A program made the position numbers and the translations under genes. A model generated the notes under the pieces. That model searched no databases, was not told where the DNA came from, and saw only the letters and a program-made list of their open reading frames with translations. This document shows positions 31,431 through 40,647 of a DNA stretch of 56,860 nt, piece by piece (within the stretch, counting starts at the first letter, position 1; every line of letters begins with the position of its first letter). This stretch comes from an uncultured Candidatus Saccharibacteria bacterium (GTDB lineage: Bacteria; Patescibacteriota; Saccharimonadia; Saccharimonadales; Saccharimonadaceae): contig CAPFSK010000005.1 of the NCBI GenBank assembly GCA_948614045.1, positions 1-56,860 on the forward strand, given 5' to 3'.

Positions 31431-33224
31431 ATGACAAAAAAGAAGAACGAGCCAAACACGGTTTGGCGGACGATGTATTATTATTGGCGCGAAATCGTGA
31501 AATATAAGTGGTACGCGCTAGGGACGTTTATTTTGACGCCGATTGTGGTGTTCGTGCGAGCGATTCTCGCGCCGCTGATTTTTGCGGATTTGATCGAAAA
31601 GGCATCGCTTGGGCTGCCGATGAACGAGCTTCTAGAGACGGCGCTTTGGGAAGTGGTCGGGTTTTTGGTGTTATACGCCTTTAACAAAATCGTTCTAGAG
31701 GAGCTCAGGTTGGCGTGGTGCTGGAAAATGGAGCTGCTGGCGATGTATGACTTGTCAAATATGGCGTTCAATACTGTGAGCGAGCAGTCGATGCAGTTCC
31801 ATAGCGACCGGTTTTCTGGCTCCCTAGTGTCGCAGACGAATAAGTTTGTCTGGGCGTTCGAGCGATTGTTTGATACGATTATTTGGGATTTGTGGCCGAC
31901 GCTGGCGTATATTGCGATGGTGATCGTGGTCCTGGCGCCGCAAGTGCCATGGTTTGCGGTCGGGGTGGTGATTTTTGCGGCGTTTTATGCTCTGATTTCG
32001 GCGCGGGCGATGAAGAAAATTACAAAGCTGAATCAAGCCGAAGCGGAGGCAGAGGCGAAACAAACTGGACAACTGGCGGATTCGATTACGAATATTATAT
32101 CGGTAAAGTCGTATGCGCAAGAGGCGCATGAGCGACATCGTTATGCGAATTTTTCGCGCAAGGTGCTGAACGTGAGTGATGAACTGAAAGCGGCGACGAT
32201 TAAGCGCGATATTATGTTTAACTGTGTACAGATTGGGATTACGGCGATGATCTTGGCGTTTCTGCTCACGGGACGTGAATGGTTGGGGATTTCGGTGGCA
32301 ACGCTCGTGCTGATCGTGAACTATGCGCAGACGATTCAGGGTGAATTGTGGAACATTAATTCGATTTTGAAGAACCTGAATCGGGTGTTTGGCGATGCGC
32401 ATGAGATGACATTAATTCTGGATACCGTCGACGATGTCGTCGACGCTGCGGATGCGCAGCCGCTGGTAATGCGAGAGGCAGGGGTGGATTTCGACAGTAT
32501 CAGCTTCAAACACAAGGATGCGAAAGAAGAGATTTTTCATGATTTCAATCTACAGGTAGCGCCAGGTGAGCGAATTGGGCTAGTTGGTGTATCGGGGAGT
32601 GGAAAGACGACGCTGACGAAACTGCTACTAAGGTTTGCGGATGTGAACGCCGGGAAAATCACGGTGTCGGGACAGGATATTCGCGAAATTACGCAGCAGA
32701 GCTTGCGCGAAAATGTGGCATATGTGCCGCAAGAGACGTCGCTGTTTCACCGGACGATTGCGGAGAATATTGCGTATGGGCGGCCGGGGGCGACGACGGA
32801 AGAAATTGTTTGGGCGGCCAAGCAGGCAAATGCAGATGAGTTTATCCGAGATCTACCGGAAGGCTATGAGACGTTGGTCGGTGAGCGCGGGATTAAGTTG
32901 TCGGGCGGACAGCGACAGCGGATTGCGATTGCGCGGGCGATCCTGAAAGATGCGCCGATTCTTGTACTGGATGAAGCGACGAGCGCACTCGATTCGGAGA
33001 GCGAAGCGCTGATTCAGGGGGCACTAGAGAGATTAATGAAGGGGCGGACAAGTATCGTGATCGCGCACCGGTTGTCGACCGTGGCAGGGCTGGATCGGAT
33101 CGTCGTGATGGAAAACGGAAAGATTGTCGAGGAAGGCGCACATCACGAATTACTAGAGAACCCGGAGGGCGTGTACGCTGGGCTATGGGGTAGACAGAGC
33201 GGGGCGTTCATGGAGGAAGAGTAG
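31431..33224 (+). CDS. ABC exporter, fused permease and ATPase
   Basis: 597 residues. An N-terminal transmembrane domain with six helices (residues ~30-310) is fused to one nucleotide-binding domain: Walker A GVSGSGKTTL, Q-loop YVPQETSLFH, signature LSGGQRQRIAIARA, Walker B ILVLDEATSALD and H-loop IAHRLST. The type is the MsbA/multidrug-lipid exporter family; it works as a dimer, and its substrate cannot be told. TATAAT ends 10 nt before the ATG, so the leader is only a few bases. The next small membrane protein starts 5 nt after its stop. Confidence 0.94.
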   Translation: MTKKKNEPNTVWRTMYYYWREIVKYKWYALGTFILTPIVVFVRAILAPLIFADLIEKASLGLPMNELLETALWEVVGFLVLYAFNKIVLEELRLAWCWKMELLAMYDLSNMAFNTVSEQSMQFHSDRFSGSLVSQTNKFVWAFERLFDTIIWDLWPTLAYIAMVIVVLAPQVPWFAVGVVIFAAFYALISARAMKKITKLNQAEAEAEAKQTGQLADSITNIISVKSYAQEAHERHRYANFSRKVLNVSDELKAATIKRDIMFNCVQIGITAMILAFLLTGREWLGISVATLVLIVNYAQTIQGELWNINSILKNLNRVFGDAHEMTLILDTVDDVVDAADAQPLVMREAGVDFDSISFKHKDAKEEIFHDFNLQVAPGERIGLVGVSGSGKTTLTKLLLRFADVNAGKITVSGQDIREITQQSLRENVAYVPQETSLFHRTIAENIAYGRPGATTEEIVWAAKQANADEFIRDLPEGYETLVGERGIKLSGGQRQRIAIARAILKDAPILVLDEATSALDSESEALIQGALERLMKGRTSIVIAHRLSTVAGLDRIVVMENGKIVEEGAHHELLENPEGVYAGLWGRQSGAFMEEE

Positions 33225-33228
33225 CAGC

Positions 33229-33693
33229 GTGAAGGGTGGAAGCAGCAGCCAGAAGATAGTAAAATTTTTGTTGACTTTATTGATATGCTTACCGGTATGC
33301 TGGTGGCTAGTGTCTGTTGCTATGTCAGGGAGCGAGGTAGTACAGGTTACTGGACGCAGTAGGGGGTTTGGATTATTAGAGATTGCTCTTACTATCGCCG
33401 CCAGTGTGTCGATTGCATATGCAAGCCTAGACGAGAAACTAGAGCGTCCAGGTCTCAGAAACGCCAAAGCGCACCGAACATATCAAATTCTACGATCTCA
33501 ACGACGGACGAAATTCTTTATGGTGCTATCTGGATGTCTGGTCATTAGTTTAACCTTGGCGACGATTGCAGACTTATTGTTTAATGCTGATCCTGTGATA
33601 GCTGCTGATCTCTATTTGCACCTAGTGGTATTTTCGCTAGTATTACTAGCTTTTAGTTTTGGACTAAATGCCTTAGTGAAGAAACGGAAGTAG
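33229..33693 (+). CDS. Membrane protein downstream of the ABC exporter
   Basis: 154 residues from a GTG start. Four hydrophobic segments; a short polar loop in the middle (SLDEKLERPGLRNAKAHRTYQI). No family recognised. The 4-nt gap to the ABC gene points to cotranscription. A strong terminator follows. Confidence 0.7.
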   Translation: MKGGSSSQKIVKFLLTLLICLPVCWWLVSVAMSGSEVVQVTGRSRGFGLLEIALTIAASVSIAYASLDEKLERPGLRNAKAHRTYQILRSQRRTKFFMVLSGCLVISLTLATIADLLFNADPVIAADLYLHLVVFSLVLLAFSFGLNALVKKRK

Positions 33694-33695
33694 CA

Positions 33696-33732
33696 AACAA
33701 ATATCACCGCCAAAATAGCGGTGATATTTGTT
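33696..33732. terminator. Bidirectional terminator
   Basis: AACAAATATCACCGC-CAAAATA-GCGGTGATATTTGTT, a 15-bp perfect stem between the convergent membrane-protein and ppa genes. Confidence 0.85.
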
Positions 33733-33750
33733 CCGTGAGTCAGTTGTCCG

Positions 33751-34281
33751 TTATTGATTGTTCCAGCGATCGATTGAGTCTTTGATGACTTTTTTCGCCT
33801 CGTCGGTACCAGCAAATTCTTTCACTTCGGTCGTGCCTGGTTTCTTCAAATCTTTATAATGATTGAAGTGGAACTCAATCTGCTCAATCAAGCGCTTCGG
33901 CAAATCCTCAAGAGATTTAATCGCGTCACCACTATTACGGTCATCAGCGACTACGGCGATAATCTTATCGTCAACTTCACCATCGTCGACGAATTTCATG
34001 ACACCGAGAACTTTCGCCTGGGTATAAATACCGGTCGTAAGTGGCTGGTCGGTAATCAACAAAACGTCAAGCTCATCGCCATCCTCATCCAAAGTTTGCG
34101 GAATAAAGCCATAGTTGCACGGCTTCGCAAAAGCAATCGGCTCAATCCGGTCGAGCATGAAGCAAGCATTTTTGCGGTCCCACTCGATTTTGTGGTTGCT
34201 GCCAGTCGGAATCTCGACGACGACGTTAATTTCACCATTTTCGTAATCCCCCGGGGTCAAAATTTTATTGAAATCGGCCAT
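33751..34281 (-). CDS. ppa: Inorganic pyrophosphatase, family I
   Basis: 176 residues. Hydrolyses pyrophosphate to drive biosynthesis. Family I residues are in place: EIPTGSNHKIEWD, YGFIPQTLDEDGDELDVLL (the Mg2+-binding DxDxxD region) and the later DDRNSGD and HFNHYKDLKKPG segments. Length is standard. AAAGGAG precedes the ATG. Confidence 0.97.
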   Translation of the reverse strand: MADFNKILTPGDYENGEINVVVEIPTGSNHKIEWDRKNACFMLDRIEPIAFAKPCNYGFIPQTLDEDGDELDVLLITDQPLTTGIYTQAKVLGVMKFVDDGEVDDKIIAVVADDRNSGDAIKSLEDLPKRLIEQIEFHFNHYKDLKKPGTTEVKEFAGTDEAKKVIKDSIDRWNNQ

Positions 34282-34380
34282 AAAACTCCTTTAGTTATGA
34301 GATAATTATAGCATACTTCAGGCATACAAAAAAACAATCCCCGCCAGAAGCGAGGATGCTTTATCTTTTGTAAAATATCA

Positions 34381-35031
34381 TCATGCCTGAATCCTGCGAC
34401 GCTCCAGCAAACTAACGGCTATAGGCCCGAGAATACCGATGACGAGCGCAAAGATAGTGAGCGCAAACACCAATCTAATGTTAATTTCGCCATAGGGCGG
34501 AATTAATAATAACTCGTCTACTCTATCTCCATTATGGCTAACCGTCAACGATGAAGCTGCCTGTCCGCTCAACCAATCTTTACGACTAAACTCGTAGGTT
34601 CCGACTGGTATGTAACCGATATACCGATCTTCGGACGCATATTTCTGGCCATCAAACTCCGTAGGAGCGAAACCATCGGTCGACATAAATGATAGCCCCT
34701 CCGGGCCAATATTGCTGGAGTCAGCCGAAGCAATGCGAAAACGCACCTCGACATAATCACCGAACTTAGCCGCAATCGCACCGTGGTGCCAGGTGTCATC
34801 GCCAACTATTCGCGCTTCAAGGTCATAGTCCACGACGTCGCCGGTGGGATGAGACTTTTCTGGCGCCATGCGCGATTTGTTTATCGTCTCAACCATAGCA
34901 TGCGCCCACTGAGATTCCTGTATCCCTGCTATGAGCGTTGCGACGGCTATTAGCGCCAATATACCGCCGAAGATACGTAGTACCCATTTTGCTAACCGAA
35001 ACCCTTGGAATATCGCTCTGTTTTCTTCCAT
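34381..35031 (-). CDS. Membrane-anchored extracytoplasmic protein, unknown
   Basis: 216 residues with a membrane segment at each end (residues 17-37 and ~183-207) and a ~140-residue beta-rich outer domain between them. The layout, with VDYDLEARIVGDDTWHHGAI in the outer part, recalls DUF3592-type proteins but is not a firm match. Promoter TTGACT-17-TACAAT at 35126-35154. Confidence 0.6.
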   Translation of the reverse strand: MEENRAIFQGFRLAKWVLRIFGGILALIAVATLIAGIQESQWAHAMVETINKSRMAPEKSHPTGDVVDYDLEARIVGDDTWHHGAIAAKFGDYVEVRFRIASADSSNIGPEGLSFMSTDGFAPTEFDGQKYASEDRYIGYIPVGTYEFSRKDWLSGQAASSLTVSHNGDRVDELLLIPPYGEINIRLVFALTIFALVIGILGPIAVSLLERRRIQA

Positions 35032-35125
35032 ACTTTACCCTCCTTCAGTAAAAAAGATAGACTGTAACGCTACAATTCTTTGGCATGCCAAAGAACAAAG
35101 TGGTATAGATACCACTTCTCTTCCT

Positions 35126-35154
35126 ATTGTATCATAGATTGCGTAAAAAGTCAA
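35126..35154 (-). promoter_or_regulatory. Promoter of the 34381-35031 gene
   Basis: TTGACT (35154-35149), 17 nt, TACAAT (35131-35126), with TATGATACAATAG context as in tuf. Confidence 0.72.
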
Positions 35155-35204
35155 TAGTGATATAGTTGATTCGGCTATCTTACGCTAAAAACTGAGATTT
35201 TATA

Positions 35205-36416
35205 TTATTTGGCATTATGGTCATACGGCTTCTGGTCCGGGTCTTGGAAAATTTTCTCGTGCGCCACTTCGTCGGGGAGATAACTCTTATCGAGGTGAAA
35301 GCCAGCTTCCCACTTCTGCCCCTCGCCGAAGCCGAGGTCTTTCATGAGTTTCGTCGGGGCATTACGCAGCCAAGTTGGTACTGGGCAACCCATACTCTTC
35401 TCGGCGACCGCCTGGGCGCGCGCCCAGCCATTATACGTATCGCGGTTTTTCTTGGCTTTCGCCAGCACGACCGCAACATGGCTCAGGATAATCCCACCCT
35501 CAGGCATGCCGACACGCTCAATCGCCTCGAAACAGCTCACGGCGAGATTTAATGCACCATTACCAGCAAGGCCGATATCCTCAGAGGCGAAGATCACCAT
35601 GCGGCGAGCAATAAACTTCGGATCTTCACCACTGGCGACCATACGGGCGAGATAATACAGCGTAGCGTCGACATCGGAACCACGCATGGACTTAATGAAG
35701 GCGGAGATGTTGTCGTAATGATAGTCGCCAGATTTGTCATACAGGGGCATTTTCTTGCCGACGGCAGTTTCGACGACGGATTTATCAACTTTTTTCGCTA
35801 AGCTCAGTGAAAGTTCGAGATCGCCGAGGGCGGAACGAGCATCGCCAGCGCTAAGGTCAGCAATATATTCCAAGGCTTCGGGGGTGACGCGCTTTTCTGC
35901 CTTTTCGGCTTTCACGGCGCGTTCGAGAACTTTCATGATATCCGGTTTCTTCAAAGCCGAGACAATAACAACGCGGGAGCGCGAAATTAGCGGCGAAATC
36001 ACCTCGAAACTGGGGTTTTCGGTCGTAGCGCCAATCAAAATAATCAGACCGGATTCAACATGCGGCAAAAATGCATCCTGTTGAGCCTTGTTAAAACGGT
36101 GGATTTCATCCACGAAAAGCACAGTACGAGTCTTCAGATTCCAGTTGACTTTCGCACGCTCGACGACGGTCTCGATATCAGCTTTTTTCGCAGTGACCGC
36201 CGAAAGTTCGACGAAATCAGCCTGAAATTCTTTTGCTAGAATCCGGGCGAGGGTCGTCTTGCCGGTGCCAGGAGGGCCCCAAAAAATCAGGTTGACTGGT
36301 TCGGCTTTTTTGACGATTTCGGTGAGAATTTTCCCCTTACCGATAATCGCGTCTTGACCAATCACCTCGTCCAATTTTTGCGGGCGCATACGCTCCGCTA
36401 ATGGCACTCTACTCAT
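35205..36416 (-). CDS. rarA: Replication-associated recombination protein A (AAA+ ATPase)
   Basis: 403 residues. AAA+ ATPase of the MgsA/RarA/WRNIP1 family that acts at stalled replication forks. MSRVPLAERMRPQKLDEVIGQ at the start, Walker A GPPGTGKTTLARIL, Walker B VLFVDEIHRFNKAQQD, sensor GATTENPSFEV, and the C-terminal tetramerisation domain ending RNAPTKLMKDLGFGEGQKW ... YLPDE. TATAAT lies 6 nt before the ATG (leaderless). It is downstream of recO on the same strand. Confidence 0.96.
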   Translation of the reverse strand: MSRVPLAERMRPQKLDEVIGQDAIIGKGKILTEIVKKAEPVNLIFWGPPGTGKTTLARILAKEFQADFVELSAVTAKKADIETVVERAKVNWNLKTRTVLFVDEIHRFNKAQQDAFLPHVESGLIILIGATTENPSFEVISPLISRSRVVIVSALKKPDIMKVLERAVKAEKAEKRVTPEALEYIADLSAGDARSALGDLELSLSLAKKVDKSVVETAVGKKMPLYDKSGDYHYDNISAFIKSMRGSDVDATLYYLARMVASGEDPKFIARRMVIFASEDIGLAGNGALNLAVSCFEAIERVGMPEGGIILSHVAVVLAKAKKNRDTYNGWARAQAVAEKSMGCPVPTWLRNAPTKLMKDLGFGEGQKWEAGFHLDKSYLPDEVAHEKIFQDPDQKPYDHNAK

Positions 36417-36440
36417 AAAACTATTATAACACCCTTAGGC

Positions 36441-37106
36441 CTATATTCCCCGCGCAAGTGCCATTAACGGAGGTAGTATCGAGTCGACATTCTCCACCCG
36501 ACTAATCTCCAAAAGCTTACTACTTAGTATCAGCCGGGCGAGTTTAATTTCGCGCGATGATATATCACCGGATGAATATTCTTTGAGAGCAGCCTCAGAA
36601 GTATCCCAGATATAGTGCAATTCTGGGTCTAATTTCTTGCCATTTATATCATATATGAGATTAAGCTCTTCGCCCCCAATGCGAGCAAGGTTAAGTAAAA
36701 ACCAGGTGCGTACAAGGTTGAGGTCGAGATGGCGGTTAAGACCATCTAATCCTTGGACGAGAAGCGAAAAATATTCGGGGCTGGTCACCTGCTCAGTGGC
36801 GCGTTCAACTTTCTTCATCATGAGAGCGGCAAGTTCCAAGCCTTGGACATCAGTGAGGATGCTACTAAAAAACTGGAGCATCCGGGCGCTAGTGAGGACG
36901 GCGAACTTCGACTTGCCCTGATGTATGACGACATCCGCAACCGAGAAAAGTTCAATGCTACCAGCGAGACGGGATTTTTCCTTGCGTACGCCTTTCGCAA
37001 TGACGGCAAATTTACCTTCGGGCGTCAAAAGATTCAAAATCCGGTCGGATTCACCGTAGTTCGTGCGTCGAAGGACGATGGCGCGAGTACGGAGGTCAGA
37101 CGGCAT
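36441..37106 (-). CDS. recO: DNA repair protein RecO
   Basis: 221 residues from MPSDLRTRAIVLRRTNYGES; the longer open frame is rejected. RecO helps load RecA at gaps with RecR. The N-terminal OB fold (AIVLRRTNYGESDRILNLLTPEGKFAVIAKGVRK) is clear; the helical C-terminal region is shorter and more divergent, and the zinc cysteines of some RecO proteins are absent. The start overlaps the receiver-domain gene by 11 nt, so it belongs to the kinase-receiver-recO operon. Confidence 0.85.
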   Translation of the reverse strand: MPSDLRTRAIVLRRTNYGESDRILNLLTPEGKFAVIAKGVRKEKSRLAGSIELFSVADVVIHQGKSKFAVLTSARMLQFFSSILTDVQGLELAALMMKKVERATEQVTSPEYFSLLVQGLDGLNRHLDLNLVRTWFLLNLARIGGEELNLIYDINGKKLDPELHYIWDTSEAALKEYSSGDISSREIKLARLILSSKLLEISRVENVDSILPPLMALARGI

Positions 37107-37641
37107 TAGACTCCGGGTTCGTAGGTTCACTAGGCGCTTGAGTAGGTGTATTTTGAGACTGGGCCGTAGGTAGGCTTCGTGGCGTCTCATTCTCGATCTG
37201 GCGCAACTGCTGATTGAGCCTTTGAACGCCAAGCTCAGGCGCGCTCATTTTTTTCTCGATTCCCTCCAGGACAGCGTCACGAATATCCTCAGGAGTCATA
37301 GTTCCTTTATCAAGCGTCCGGAAGACGCCGTAATGTTCAAGATTACGGTCAGACATATCAAGGCTCGTGATGAGGACAACCGGGATTTTCGCGGTGTCGT
37401 GATAAGAGATTAGCTCATTAAGGAAGGTAAAGCCGTCAGGTCCGCTAAGCAAAACATCGAGTAGAATAACGTCGGGTAGCTCAGAATTCATTTCGGAAAT
37501 TGGCTCGACAGCGTCGTTAAAAACTTGGACGTCGGGATGAGTTTCTTGACCGTTGATATCAAAAAGCACGGTGCTACGCGCCGCAAGCGCGACGACATCG
37601 GCCATCGTCAGGTCGTCTTCAATTACATAAACTAAACTCAT
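37096..37641 (-). CDS. Response regulator receiver-domain protein
   Basis: 181 residues. A single receiver domain: acidic pair EDD near residue 8-10, phospho-acceptor Asp in PDVILLDVLLSGPDG, the Thr/Ser at LITS and the Lys in TLDKG. No DNA-binding output domain follows; instead a Pro/Ser/Thr/Gln-rich tail (~45 residues). It lies 11 nt after the histidine kinase and overlaps recO. It may act by protein-protein contact. Confidence 0.9.
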   Translation of the reverse strand: MSLVYVIEDDLTMADVVALAARSTVLFDINGQETHPDVQVFNDAVEPISEMNSELPDVILLDVLLSGPDGFTFLNELISYHDTAKIPVVLITSLDMSDRNLEHYGVFRTLDKGTMTPEDIRDAVLEGIEKKMSAPELGVQRLNQQLRQIENETPRSLPTAQSQNTPTQAPSEPTNPESNAV

Positions 37642-37652
37642 ATAATTCCTTT

Positions 37653-38339
37653 CTAAAAATTAAAACTAATCTGTTTGGAGATAGGGAGATCAACGTAAAA
37701 ACTGGCACCATCGCGGTGACGCACGGCACCAATTTGGGCGCGCATATGGGCAGCGAATTGCGAAGCGATATACAGCCCAATGCCAGAACTGCCGGGGCGC
37801 ATCGCAATTTCAGTCGGGCGATCTAAGCCGCCAGCGTTTAATTCGCGCCAAACTTTCGTCGGCAAGGCTGGACCGTAATCGCGTACTGAAATACGCAGCC
37901 TGCTACGACGCTCAGAAATTACCACTTCACTGACACTGCCGCGCTCGGAATAATGCATTGCGTTGACGCAAAAGTTATAAACAATACTATATAGTAAGTC
38001 ATGATTGGCGACGGCGAGACGTGATTTATTATGGAATTCAAGGTCGATACTACGCCCTTCAATCCGAAAAAACGGGGATAATTCGCTCAACACGGCTTCG
38101 CAGACGCCGCGCACACTAACCGGCTCGGTCTCGAAGAAGCCATCCTCAAGGCGAGCAATCTTCACGAGATCGTTCACTTGGCGCAAAGCGCGCTCGGAAA
38201 CGTTAATGAGCTGGTTACGGTAACGTTGGCACGTAGCCTCGTCGGCGAAGTCAATGGCGAGTGCAAGCTGGCGCATAAGACTCAAAGGAGCCTTCAGCTC
38301 GTGCGCCGCAACCAGCATACCATTAACCTCCACTGCCAT
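37653..38339 (-). CDS. Soluble sensor histidine kinase (HisKA + HATPase_c only)
   Basis: 228 residues. Starts almost at the H-box (LVAAHELKAPLSLMRQL), followed by the dimerisation helices, N-box YNFCVNAMHYS, G1 RDYGPALP and G2 GSSGIGLYIASQFA of an HATPase_c domain. There is no membrane segment or sensor domain, so it must take its signal from a partner protein or inside the cell. TATAAT ends 6 nt before the ATG (leaderless), which supports this short form. Confidence 0.93.
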   Translation of the reverse strand: MAVEVNGMLVAAHELKAPLSLMRQLALAIDFADEATCQRYRNQLINVSERALRQVNDLVKIARLEDGFFETEPVSVRGVCEAVLSELSPFFRIEGRSIDLEFHNKSRLAVANHDLLYSIVYNFCVNAMHYSERGSVSEVVISERRSRLRISVRDYGPALPTKVWRELNAGGLDRPTEIAMRPGSSGIGLYIASQFAAHMRAQIGAVRHRDGASFYVDLPISKQISFNF

Positions 38340-38384
38340 ATATATATTATAGCACGGCTCAGGTTTATTCTCGATATACGTTAA

Positions 38385-39296
38385 TTATTCGACGAATGTG
38401 ACAGTATCGAGCAACTTGTAATACTCGTCAGCAAATAGCTCAGAGTCGGTCTGTAAGACGACTGTTTTATCGCGAACCTTGAAAATCGTCACAATGCCAC
38501 GAATATTATTTGAGATATCGCCAGTATAAACATTAGCAACAGCGCCGCCGATATTGCGCGTTACCATGGAAAGCTTACCGTTTTTAACCGAGCTTTCGTA
38601 ACTCTTTGCGACGGAATCGAAAGCCTTGTCCTGAATCGTAACGCGTAAGGCATTGATTGTCGTATTGCTGACCGGTAAGACCTCGCCAGGGTTCAGATAG
38701 GCTTCATAGTTGCCACCGTTTGCGGCGTCCTTAGCGACATACAGGTTCCAAGTCTTAGGATATTCAAAGGCGACGCTACCATAATCGGCTGGACCCATAA
38801 AGGACTTATACGGGTATTTTTCACGCTCAACGAACTCGTCTTCAAGTTTGGTTGTATTCTCGGAGACGGCGACGGCAATTGCGGCATCGATTTGACCGTC
38901 GACATCAGTCTTGACATTGTCCCATTCAAGATATTTCCAGATAAAAAGTCCAATAAAAGTCACGGCAACTAGACTCACGATAACGAGAATTACGGTTTCA
39001 ATCACATTGCGGCGATTGTTAATCGGCGCCAGGCCAGAACCAGGCGAAGCGAGCGGAACCGCAGTCTTCGAAACTGGCACAGTACCCGGAGCAGCCGGGG
39101 CGAAAGCCGGAACTCCAGTAGTTGCAGGCTCAACAACACTGCCAGTCGCAACCGTGGCATTAACCGCCGCGGCTCCCAAACCCGGGGCAGGACTAACCGG
39201 AGGAACACCGGCGGACCCTGGAGTCGCGGCTGGATTTGAACCGGTAGCAGGGTTCATCCCCGCAGTTGGGTTCGGAAAAGAAGAATCATTCTGCAT
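38385..39296 (-). CDS. Membrane-anchored protein with Pro/Ala-rich N-terminus
   Basis: 303 residues. About 90 residues rich in Ala, Pro, Gly, Val and Thr stay inside, then one membrane segment (VIETVILVIVSLVAVTFIGLFIW, residues ~95-117) and a ~180-residue outer domain with GSVAFEYPKTWNLYVAKD, a PsbP/lipoprotein-like beta fold found in many CPR proteins. Function unknown. TATAAT lies 6 nt before the ATG. Confidence 0.72.
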   Translation of the reverse strand: MQNDSSFPNPTAGMNPATGSNPAATPGSAGVPPVSPAPGLGAAAVNATVATGSVVEPATTGVPAFAPAAPGTVPVSKTAVPLASPGSGLAPINNRRNVIETVILVIVSLVAVTFIGLFIWKYLEWDNVKTDVDGQIDAAIAVAVSENTTKLEDEFVEREKYPYKSFMGPADYGSVAFEYPKTWNLYVAKDAANGGNYEAYLNPGEVLPVSNTTINALRVTIQDKAFDSVAKSYESSVKNGKLSMVTRNIGGAVANVYTGDISNNIRGIVTIFKVRDKTVVLQTDSELFADEYYKLLDTVTFVE

Positions 39297-39338
39297 GAGT
39301 TTATTATAACTTAGAGAGCAGGTTTTTGTAAAGATTTT

Positions 39339-39554
39339 CTATTCTGACTGAGCGAAATTCGCAATCACTTCGACCTGGTTTTTGAGTTCCGCTAAGTCTT
39401 TTTCGATGTTTTTGGCCAATTTTTGGGCATCTTGATACTTTCTTAAGGCCTCATCCAGTGAAAAATCGTCACTATAGAACCATTCGACACTTTCGTCTAG
39501 CTCTTTAATCTTGGTCTCGATGGAAGTTTTAGATTGAGGTGCGTTTTTCGACAT
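39339..39554 (-). CDS. xseB: Exodeoxyribonuclease VII small subunit
   Basis: 71 residues. IETKIKELDESVEWFYSDDF followed by SLDEALRKYQDAQKLAKNIEKDL fits XseB, a small coiled-coil subunit that binds XseA. It overlaps the end of xseA by 26 nt, as expected for the pair. Confidence 0.9.
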   Translation of the reverse strand: MSKNAPQSKTSIETKIKELDESVEWFYSDDFSLDEALRKYQDAQKLAKNIEKDLAELKNQVEVIANFAQSE

Positions 39555-40647
39555 TTTTAATCTCCGCGGTTAGTTGTTGTTTAAGCGTTGTAATTTTTAC
39601 AACACTTCCGACATCGAAGTCGTCGTTGCGACTTTTTTCATTAGTAACGATAGCGTATCCTCGCTTTAAGACATTCTCAGGGTTAAGCGAAGCCAAGATC
39701 TTTGACGTCGCGGTAACATGTTGAGATAAGTTATCGAGGCGACGAATAACTTCCTGCTGAATATCGTCTAGTCTCGCCCTTAAACCGGCTTGTTCTTGCG
39801 CAATGGCATCTAGCAGACGTTGGCTCATGCGGTCGACCGATACTCGGACCTGGCGCAGGGCGACAGCACGGTCAGTGGTGAGACGTTCAGCGGCATTAGA
39901 GGGCGTGGAAGCGCGGACGTCCGCCGCGAGGTCGGCGAGACTTTCGTCAACTTCGTGGCCAATACCCGTAATCACGGGGAGCCGACTCGCGGCAACAGCT
40001 CGGACGAGCTGTTCGTCGTTGAAAACGGCGAGGTCGTCCGCGCTTCCCCCACCGCGCAAAATTGCGATGACGTCCACGTCTCCGCGCTGATTGAAATAAT
40101 CAAGTGCTCGGATAATTTGATCAACGGCAGCTAGACCTTGAACCTGAGTATTAATTGTTGAAATTTTGAGACCACCCCAACGATTATCAAGAATCTTCAA
40201 GAAGTCGATATAGCCAGCAGCGTTCGTCGAAGAAATAACACCAATCTTAGCCAAATCTTCTGGTATTGGGCGCTTCTTCGCCGGATCAAAAAGCCCTTCG
40301 GCAGCCAACTTGCGCTTCAGTAATTCAAAGCTCTTTTTAATATTTCCCTCCCCGAGCGGCAAAATACGCTGTACGGTGAGTGAGAATTTTCCCCAACGCG
40401 TCAATTCTGGCGTAGCTTTGACCCGAACGGTCATACCATCCTGAAGCGCGACACCAAGCTGGCTAAGTGGTAGAAAACAGCTGACGCTGCTGTCGCCCTC
40501 CTTCAAATCAAAGAAAACCCATTTGCCCTGATTAACCTTAAAACTGGCAACTTCCCCCTCGACATTGATACCGGTGAATCCGTACTCGATGGTCTGATTG
40601 CAGACTGCGATAAACTGTGAGACAGTGAAATTAACTTCGGGAGTCAT
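39529..40647 (-). CDS. xseA: Exodeoxyribonuclease VII large subunit
   Basis: 372 residues from MTPEVNFTVSQFIAVCN. N-terminal OB fold (INVEGEVASFKVNQGKWVFFDLKE), the catalytic domain with GVISSTNAAGYIDFLKILDNRWGG, the DVIAILRGGGSADDLAVFND motif and the ITGIGHEVDESLADLAADVRASTPSNAAE motif, then the coiled-coil that binds XseB and a C-terminal NVLKRGYAIV. Degrades single-stranded DNA. Start overlaps the upstream flippase-like gene by 17 nt. Confidence 0.95.
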   Translation of the reverse strand: MTPEVNFTVSQFIAVCNQTIEYGFTGINVEGEVASFKVNQGKWVFFDLKEGDSSVSCFLPLSQLGVALQDGMTVRVKATPELTRWGKFSLTVQRILPLGEGNIKKSFELLKRKLAAEGLFDPAKKRPIPEDLAKIGVISSTNAAGYIDFLKILDNRWGGLKISTINTQVQGLAAVDQIIRALDYFNQRGDVDVIAILRGGGSADDLAVFNDEQLVRAVAASRLPVITGIGHEVDESLADLAADVRASTPSNAAERLTTDRAVALRQVRVSVDRMSQRLLDAIAQEQAGLRARLDDIQQEVIRRLDNLSQHVTATSKILASLNPENVLKRGYAIVTNEKSRNDDFDVGSVVKITTLKQQLTAEIKNVEKRTSI

